Shown here one piece after another: positions 58,901 to 64,000 of a DNA stretch of 64,000 nt. The position numbers and the translations under genes are program-made. Numbering within the stretch: position 1 is the stretch's first letter; each line of letters begins with the position of its first letter. The stretch is from Sthenelais limicola (lineage: Eukaryota; Annelida; Polychaeta; Phyllodocida; Sigalionidae): positions 55,022,773-55,086,772 of the forward strand of contig OW804095.1 in assembly GCA_942159475.1 (NCBI GenBank), in the 5' to 3' direction. The notes under the pieces were generated by a model. That model ran no database searches. It saw only the letters and a program-made list of their open reading frames with translations, and had not been told where the DNA came from.

Positions 58901-61583
58901 TTAGCTACTTTACTATAAGTAATTTCGGACCCAGAAATATTGCAAACTTTTTTTTCAAAAATAAAGCTATATCAAACTTAAAATATAGAAGTACTTCTTA
59001 GATGTCGAACTGTTAGCTATCATCTGAATCGGCTTTATCTCATCTTTTCAAATATGACGATATCTCAAAATTCATTTGTTGCGACTCGTGACTCATTTAC
59101 CTGTAACAGCATCATATTTGCATGTGTTTATAGTGTAACCCGATGGCCCAGCGCAATGGCTAGTGTAATTCATGGAATCGGCATCTTCTGCACTGTAGAC
59201 GCCTGGCGTTATGGTGACATAAAAACTTCCCCAAACAATTTTCCTTCTCAACTTTAAAAAACAGAATGAGAAAAGAGCCTTAAATTACCTTATTTTTTTA
59301 AGTCCTCAATCCTTAAATATTGGTCCTACATATTAGATATTTCTGATGTTTTTGCTCCCAGGAACCAGATGAATTGGGGTAAAATCCCGACAAATCAAAA
59401 GGTTCATTAAATGATGCCAAACCTATTTTAAGTGCAATGATTTACTGCCAGGCTTTATATTGGGTAAGTCAATTATTTTCATATATCAATGTTTACTTTT
59501 AAGGTTTTTGCATTGAGATTATAAATCTCTGGGTCAGGGCTATGCAAACACTTAATTGGTATAGGATTAACTGTATTATTCATTACTTTATAGTCAGTGT
59601 TGCTTTTATTTTTGGAGGCATTATAGAAATTTGTAGAAAATCAGAACCAAAGAAAGATGTGACGGAATTTAGAAAAAGAAGAAATTCAAAAAATAAAGGT
59701 TGCAATCAATTAAAAAAATGTAGTTTTCTAATTATACTTTACGAGTTGGTGTTATATGGAATTCTGAAATTTTACTATAGAGAATTTCAAGGAAAAAGAA
59801 AAGCGGTATAATATTTGATTAAACAAATGACTTACTGAACTTATTAATATGTGTGATTCTCAGGGAATCTAGTAGAGCTAGATCATACCGGCCGGTTACC
59901 GATATGAATAATAAGCTGGAGAGTATTATGTAAGGTTTCAGAATAATCTGAGAAGTAGGTCTTTATTCTCGAAACATGGGGTTATATGCTGTATGCAATA
60001 CCAGGTGTGTTAGGTTAGGTAACCAATAGCAGTAAAGGAATACATTAACCAATGAGAAACATCAATACAAATATAATATATGCATATCCAATCGGATGTA
60101 GGTCACATGGACACAAGGAGAAGGAGAGAGACATGTCAGGTTATTCACGAATCTTGCCGCGAGAATGAGACTTGGTGGACTCCTGGTGGCCTCTGGACTC
60201 CAGGAGCACCGGGTCACGTATACCACCCGCTATACTGGGTACCACATAAAAACATACTGGTAGTCCCAGTACACATTTTATATTAAGATTAATACCAAAC
60301 CATACCAAAACTAACCCTAAACCTAACCCTAAATTGGTTGTCCTAAGTCAGTAAAGGTAGTAGTGGAGTGTCCCTAGTAAAAACTGACTAATAAAAGTAA
60401 TGACTTGACTACAAAAAATCTGTCCCATAATTATTATAAATTGTGAGTAGCCACTCCGGGAGCTTAAGGAGCAGAGGATAGCTGGTTCTGGACTCCCGGT
60501 TTTAAATGGGGAGCAGTCGCGCAGTCGAGCACTGTGAATAACCTGACATACATGGAAGGAGAAGAGAAGATGGTCATGTGACCAACCTGTATTTAATATG
60601 ATTATGTAATAGCTGGACAGCTTGGCTGAGGCTGTGGGGCTCACCAACTGTCATTGCTTTCATGTTAATCTATTATGATAACATATGTAGACATACCTGG
60701 TAACATGTGAAACATTAAACAAATATCATGTCTTGTACTTAAACCTTCAACGGTTATTTCTCGGAGGAAATACCTGTAATGTTTAGTACATACAATATTC
60801 ATAAGAGTTATATACAATAAATTCATATTTAGTAATTAATTACGTCATGTTGCGTAACCTTATAATCATATTTAGAAGTTTAATGATGGAAATATGAGTA
60901 TGACATGAAGTTTAATCTAAATTATACAAGGATAACAAACGCCCGTGGGAGTCCAAGTGTCCACCCAGCTACAGAAAATATATGTATTTTCCCTCCCTGT
61001 TCGTACAGAGTTAAATAATTTGCCCTTTTTCTGAAATTTCAAACTTATTCCTTAAAATAGTGGTGAAGCATGCCCGATTCTCTCACTTGCACTCCCGCCA
61101 GCATTACTCATCCTGTATAATCTAGATTAAACTTCATAAGGTAAGTACATTATTCGCTTAATCAATAGTTACAATATCTGTGACATTGATTATGAAAAAG
61201 AACTTCATCCTCCTATTGAAAAGACACTTGTGTCCTTAAATTTGTTCCATTGAAAACTGATATTAACCAGGGATATTTTTTAAAACTCATTTCGACCTGT
61301 TTGACTACCCATACAATATCCATTGTTAGTTTGGCAGAGTATCTTTTATACATTCCCTCTGATCTGCTTTACAGAGCATCTCCCATCGAGGGCTTCGTTG
61401 ACGATTATGCCTTTTTGATTCGTGGCCTGATCGATTTATATGAGTGTTGTTTCGATGACTCTTGGTTGGAAATGGCCGAGAAATTACAAGAGAAGCAGAA
61501 TGAACTTTTCTGGGATTACGAGGCAGGAGGCTACTTTGCCACCAGAGCTGACGACAAGTCCATACTGATCCGCATGAAGGAAG
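46957..61583 (+). CDS. SPATA20: SPATA20 (DUF255 thioredoxin-like protein), 13 coding exons, 3' end outside window
   Basis: The exons are 46957-46975, 50101-50173, 50389-50453, 52637-52791, 52906-53052, 53319-53517, 54057-54187, 54618-54722, 54893-54967, 55509-55718, 56424-56616, 58513-58681 and 61375-61583. All have GT/AG borders and agreeing phases, giving 583 residues and one base. The N-terminal thioredoxin-like DUF255 domain includes [16 protein letters not shown] and CHWCH (Cys58 and Cys61). It continues through [10 protein letters not shown] and [13 protein letters not shown] to GGTYFPP. A six-hairpin-glycosidase-like region follows: [41 protein letters not shown] and [10 protein letters not shown]. 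Human SPATA20 is about 790 aa, so roughly 200 C-terminal residues lie past the right edge. The bacterial relative is YyaL. The biochemical role is unsettled; a spermatid redox function is the usual suggestion. The exon 1 assignment is less certain than the rest. Confidence 0.93.
50101..50173 (+). CDS. SPATA20: SPATA20 exon 2
   Basis: Encodes [19 protein letters not shown] and NPVD, ending inside the Trp codon (phase 2, donor G/GTTAGT). Three AG acceptors are possible: 50080, 50092 and 50100. The one ending at 50100 agrees with exon 1; the one at 50080 would expose ATG at 50082. Confidence 0.85.
50389..50453 (+). CDS. SPATA20: SPATA20 exon 3
   Basis: Completes Trp and encodes [20 protein letters not shown] and Ser, with a G/GTAAGT donor in phase 1. 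The acceptor is CACTTTAG. Confidence 0.93.
50454..52636 (+). other. SPATA20 intron 3
   Basis: A 2.2-kb intron with no recognised exon or repeat apart from a run of 12 C at 51363-51374. Confidence 0.7.
52637..52791 (+). CDS. SPATA20: SPATA20 exon 4 (CxxC motif)
   Basis: Carries the thioredoxin-like [14 protein letters not shown] active-site segment and [16 protein letters not shown]. The acceptor is CGTCCTGCCAG and the donor CAC/GTGAGT, phase 0. Intron 3 (50454-52636, 2.2 kb) holds no visible exon. Confidence 0.96.
52906..53052 (+). CDS. SPATA20: SPATA20 exon 5
   Basis: Encodes [20 protein letters not shown] and the GGTYFPPDD motif. The acceptor is TTAATAAAG and the donor CGG/GTAAAT, phase 0. 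Confidence 0.95.
53319..53517 (+). CDS. SPATA20: SPATA20 exon 6
   Basis: Starts with Trp after CTTTCCAG and ends [12 protein letters not shown] with one base over (donor CAG/GTTTGC, phase 1). It contains the linker into the helical barrel. Confidence 0.95.
54057..54187 (+). CDS. SPATA20: SPATA20 exon 7
   Basis: Encodes [16 protein letters not shown] through GGIQDHIYK. The acceptor is TATTTCTAG and the donor AAG/GTAAGC, phase 0. Confidence 0.94.
54618..54722 (+). CDS. SPATA20: SPATA20 exon 8
   Basis: Encodes [20 protein letters not shown] and [15 protein letters not shown], one of the most conserved parts of the family. The acceptor is TCTGTTTCAAG and the donor CTG/GTATGT, phase 0. Confidence 0.95.
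54893..54967 (+). CDS. SPATA20: SPATA20 exon 9
   Basis: Encodes 25 residues, [17 protein letters not shown] then VERDLSDP. The acceptor is TTATTGAAAG and the donor CCG/GTATGT, phase 0. Confidence 0.92.
55509..55718 (+). CDS. SPATA20: SPATA20 exon 10
   Basis: Begins [20 protein letters not shown] and includes [14 protein letters not shown], followed by a region ending GNVDPYQ. The acceptor is TTCTTCCCACAG and the donor CAG/GTAACT, phase 0. Confidence 0.95.
56424..56616 (+). CDS. SPATA20: SPATA20 exon 11
   Basis: Encodes [17 protein letters not shown] through [13 protein letters not shown]. The acceptor is TGTTTTTCCAG and the donor ACG/GTAAGT, phase 1. Confidence 0.95.
57022..57150 (+). repeat. 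Dispersed repeat Y, copy 2
   Basis: This is the counterpart of 39030-39170, with TTCAGTCCTATA, TTGGTAAGATTTCTTTT and TGCTGAGAATG in the same order. Confidence 0.65.
57275..57443 (+). repeat. Minisatellite, about six units of 26-29 bp
   Basis: The unit is close to AAAGTATTTCTATATTTTAA followed by TGTCGGC. Units vary by single-base changes and short deletions. Because the repeat is stop-free in one frame it makes a repetitive 66-codon open frame that is not a gene. Confidence 0.9.
57725..58040 (+). repeat. Dispersed repeat X, copy 2
   Basis: This is the counterpart of 38030-38215 and is longer because of internal insertions. ATGGAATTATGGGAC is near its start and GCAAATCCCCTATTCAAG near its end. 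Confidence 0.7.
58059..58305. mobile_element. MITE family B, copy 1
   Basis: Terminal inverted repeats of about 33 bp: the left arm TATATGGGTCAAATTTTCAG continues AAAATGTACAATT, and the right arm is its reverse complement with two or three changes. A flanking direct repeat, AAATCAGACG-T/C-ATAT, occurs just outside both ends. Length is about 247 bp, non-coding. It lies in SPATA20 intron 11. Confidence 0.8.
58513..58681 (+). CDS. SPATA20: SPATA20 exon 12
   Basis: Encodes [20 protein letters not shown] through [18 protein letters not shown]. It ends AT/GTGAGT in phase 2. A MITE (58698-59116) starts about 16 bp into the following intron. Confidence 0.94.
58698..59116. mobile_element. MITE family A, copy 2
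   Basis: The left arm contains GATGTGTTACAGGAAAATGA then GTCACAAGTCGCAA, and the right arm near 59070-59114 is the reverse complement with few changes. TA flanks are present. It shares termini with the element at 9152-9533. It lies in SPATA20 intron 12. Confidence 0.75.
60101..60582. mobile_element. Inverted-repeat element carrying telomere-like repeat
   Basis: The outer ends GGTCACATG and CATGTGACC are complementary. Inside them, a perfect 16-bp pair ATGTCAGGTTATTCAC (60133-60148) and its reverse complement (60534-60549) extend the arms to about 48 bp with mismatches. The interior holds the CCCTAA-containing dispersed repeat Z at about 60285-60375. Confidence 0.6.
60285..60375 (+). repeat. 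Dispersed repeat Z with telomere-like motif, copy 2
   Basis: CTAACCCTAAACCTAACCCT then AAATTGG, GTCCTAAGTCAGTAAAGG and TAGTAGTGGA correspond to 38735-38820. Confidence 0.75.
60904..61137. mobile_element. Foldback element, 234 bp
   Basis: The left arm ATGAAGTTTAATCTAAATTA then TACAAGGAT pairs with the right arm starting ATCCTGTATAATCTAGATTA, with one substitution and a one-base gap. There is no coding capacity. It ends about 240 bp before SPATA20 exon 13. Confidence 0.75.
61375..61583 (+). CDS. SPATA20: SPATA20 exon 13 (last in window)
   Basis: Encodes [20 protein letters not shown] through [19 protein letters not shown] plus one base. The acceptor is GATCTGCTTTACAG and the donor AAG/GTAAGC, phase 1. 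The family continues with a D-x-DGAEPS-type motif that is not found in the remaining 2.4 kb. Confidence 0.95.
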
Positions 61584-64000
61584 GTAAGCTTTGTGCATCT
61601 CCTCATATAGCCCTGTGCAGGTGTATACTTGATATATTTGGTCGTTATTGCTTTTGCCCCAAACATCTTTTTCCCAAATCCTGTTATGGAAGAATGTGTT
61701 GTGAATTCACTCGGGGATGGCTAAACCAGACACAGTTCTTGAGCGTTATTGGTTTATGCTCTCCAACTCGGGTCCTTCTGAAAAAGTGCAATGTCAGGTC
61801 AACAACCCAAAACAGGCAAAACTCTAAATTTTCCTATTCCGAAACTCTAATTTTCTTAAACTAATTTTTCCCAAACTAAAAATTCTCCAAATCTAAAAAT
61901 TCTCTGAAACACAAATTCATGTTTGATTGTTCTGACATCAGAGTACTCTCCAAATGGGAATAGCTAAACAAATATGTCTGCCAAAATGGCGATGTCCGTA
62001 GATTACCAGTTTATAAAAGAGATTATGTATCATTCTTTATTTGTGCAAGGCTTCGACATAAGTGTTGATCACAACACTCAGAGTAGCGTTTAAACTATAT
62101 CTTGATAAAAATAATGATCTGGAAGAATTAAGGCCCTATATTGGGAAAGTTGAAAAAGGTAGTAGTTGTTTGAAAAGAATATTTCAAAAGGAAAAGAAAA
62201 ATACAACCATCATTGAATGATGTATGGCGCAAACACAATTAACAGACCAATCAATGCTTATATTTTCCAGTGGTTTGGGGCTAAGCAAGGCTCCTGAGAT
62301 TGTACAATCTCATCATATGTTGGCTATAGACTCTTTACTTGTAATTATAGATATTATTAATAATAAAAGCCCAAGACTCTAGCTAGTATTATAGTCTTTA
62401 ATGGTCTCCACATACATTGCTATCGACTCAGCACTTGGGACTGCAAGTAGTGTCAAAGCCTTACTAGCTAGGATTTATGTTGTTGTTAGGGTTTGGCCTA
62501 TTTGGCCCGGTGAACTTTTCCTGTGGGGTTATCATCGTGCACGCTTTTATTAGGTGTACACCAAGCGTCCACCATTTCTACATACACACATAGAGTGATT
62601 GATAATGCAACAACTCCATATGGGTTAAGTTATCAGAAAATGTACAATTCACCTTCACCAATCCTCTCAAAAAACCCAAATTTAACACAAAAATGAGCTT
62701 CAAAATGCAGTTTACCTTAACAGAACTGGTACTTTAAATCAATGCGATACCAAATATATTCAGATATATCCGGTATTCATCATTTTTCAGCCTAATTTAG
62801 CAGAATTTCCTAAATGTGTAGAGTTGCCAATTGTACATTTTCTGGAAATCTGACCTATATACATGTACTGCATTTATTAATGAAAGACCCTTGTCAGCCC
62901 GGATAGGGATAAAAAAGAATACAGATATCAATTAATTTACATCCTCTGCCCTCAATAAACACCATGTATAGCTGGGGTAATTTACTTTAATTGTACTGCG
63001 TACGGATTGTCTGTTTGATAGTCGATCCACAACGCTCGACACCCACCCACAGTAAAACCTTTCAAGTATCAAAATCGACTTTCCCCATGCACGCATGTCG
63101 GCAGTAAGGGGCGAGTGGGGGCTGGGCGATGTGCACTTGTATAACAGGATATATCCCTATTCTTAGTATCCGCTCCTTGAAAAGATGTGGACGAGATTCA
63201 TGGATTGATTCATTGTGCTGTGAAAAATCCATCAATCTTGTCTCATGCATAACTATGCTACTCGACCCTTAATGGGGGTTTATATATGATTGATGGAGTG
63301 TCTCATGACATGTCATTGATACTGCCGTACCAACTCTGGGACATTAAGAACCGTGATATCATTCTTCATGACCCTTGTTTTATGTTATATGGAACTCCTT
63401 TATTCCTAAATATCTCCACTGGTTTTCATGTCGGTGAGTGACCTTGGGGAAATAATGGGGATTTCTGCTGGACGTGGAAGATACTGCGCCAGGCTCTCAC
63501 ACATAAAACTCGCACAGTATAATATAGTTTGGGATAATTTATAAGATACAGCGAAGGGAATACACATATCTGGCATTGATAATTGAGTCGATTATGTCAA
63601 ATTAATGTACACACAAGAGTAGTACCACTGCCCTTTGGAGTTATTATTACTGTTATTTTCTTTTACAATTCAGTTTTAATCCATAGCCTGGTATCGTGGC
63701 TCCTACGATGCTAGAATCCTTTCACCGAAACGTTTTTTTAACTGCACATCACGCGTTTCTTTCTTATTTTTACCAGGATTTTACTCCGTCCCTGTGTCAT
63801 TATTTTCTCTAGTTTTTATTATATATGTCCTGTTGAGATCTTGATTAGGGAATGATGAAACGATAAGGCAGAAGTGGCCAGAAACCTAGCAAAGCGAGGT
63901 TTATTTTCCAATAACAGATACAATAATTGAATAGATATAAATAAGAAAAAAAAAATTTCCACTAAAGGGAAACACCTCCGCACAGTGCGGAATCAGTAGG
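61584..64000 (+). other. SPATA20 intron 13, incomplete at the window edge
   Basis: No further SPATA20 exon is recognised, so the intron is at least 2.4 kb. It contains MITE family B copy 2. The rest is AT-rich unique sequence. Confidence 0.6.
62617..62863. mobile_element. MITE family B, copy 2 (opposite orientation)
   Basis: The left end CATATGGGTTAAGTTATCAG then AAAATGTACAATT corresponds to the right end of copy 1 read in reverse. Internal sequence also matches in reverse: TTCACCAATCCTCTCAAA here against TTCGCCAATCTTCTCAAA. Length is the same, about 247 bp. Confidence 0.8.

Larger units (their letters stand above)
58682..61374 (+). other. SPATA20 intron 12, with several inverted-repeat elements
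   Basis: A 2.7-kb intron contains MITE A copy 2, a 482-bp inverted-repeat element at 60101-60582 and a 234-bp foldback at 60904-61137. No exon is visible in the remainder. Confidence 0.75.

Noticed and set aside
59542..59811. 89-codon ORF with a hydrophobic N-terminus
   Set aside because: It lies in a SPATA20 intron, is AT-driven, and has no family match.
1..64000. CRISPR array, operons or other prokaryotic systems
   Set aside because: Spliced animal genes throughout; no regular direct repeats with unique spacers.

Overview
The window is animal genomic DNA and almost certainly an invertebrate. Its genes are split by GT-AG introns of a few hundred bases to several kilobases, intergenic DNA is AT-rich, and mobile-element debris is plentiful. 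Proteins were matched from memory of family sequences, so the phylum is not fixed. A marine lophotrochozoan or non-vertebrate deuterostome would fit. I found no prokaryotic features, no CRISPR array and no operon.

Four protein-coding genes are supported. (1) A hedgehog gene on + has exon 2 at 10772-11033 (signalling domain) and exon 3 at 13280-13959 (Hint autoprocessing domain and stop). Its first exon is not in the window, so intron 1 exceeds 10.7 kb. (2) A FUT11-type fucosyltransferase (POFUT4 family) on - has two coding exons, 27446-26194 and 25807-25660, giving about 466 aa. (3) An SLC35D3-like nucleotide-sugar-transporter-family protein on - has exons 36781-36109 and 35826-35288, giving about 403 aa. 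(4) A SPATA20 gene (DUF255 thioredoxin-like plus six-hairpin-glycosidase-like) on + has thirteen phase-consistent coding exons from 46957 to 61583. Its C-terminal exons lie beyond the right edge.

Between the genes lie a degenerate LINE on - (about 22850-25550, with tRNA-like SINE pieces in and beside it) and a dead Ty3/gypsy LTR retrotransposon on + (about 41580-45800). At least seven inverted-repeat (MITE or foldback) elements are present. One MITE family has copies at 9.2 and 58.7 kb; a second has copies in opposite orientation at 58.1 and 62.6 kb. Single foldbacks lie at 17.66, 17.86, 46.1, 60.1 and 60.9 kb. There is also a 0.4 kb direct duplication at 29.8/30.3 kb, a minisatellite at 57.3 kb, and dispersed repeats shared between the 38-39 kb and 57-60 kb regions.

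The genes show no obvious functional cluster: a secreted morphogen, two proteins linked to Golgi/ER glycosylation or nucleotide-sugar transport, and a redox-fold protein of unclear role. I did not find a convincing new biological system. The most useful results are the rebuilt gene models (including a 19-nt coding first exon for SPATA20 and the hidden C-terminal exon of FUT11) and the catalogue of non-autonomous inverted-repeat elements.
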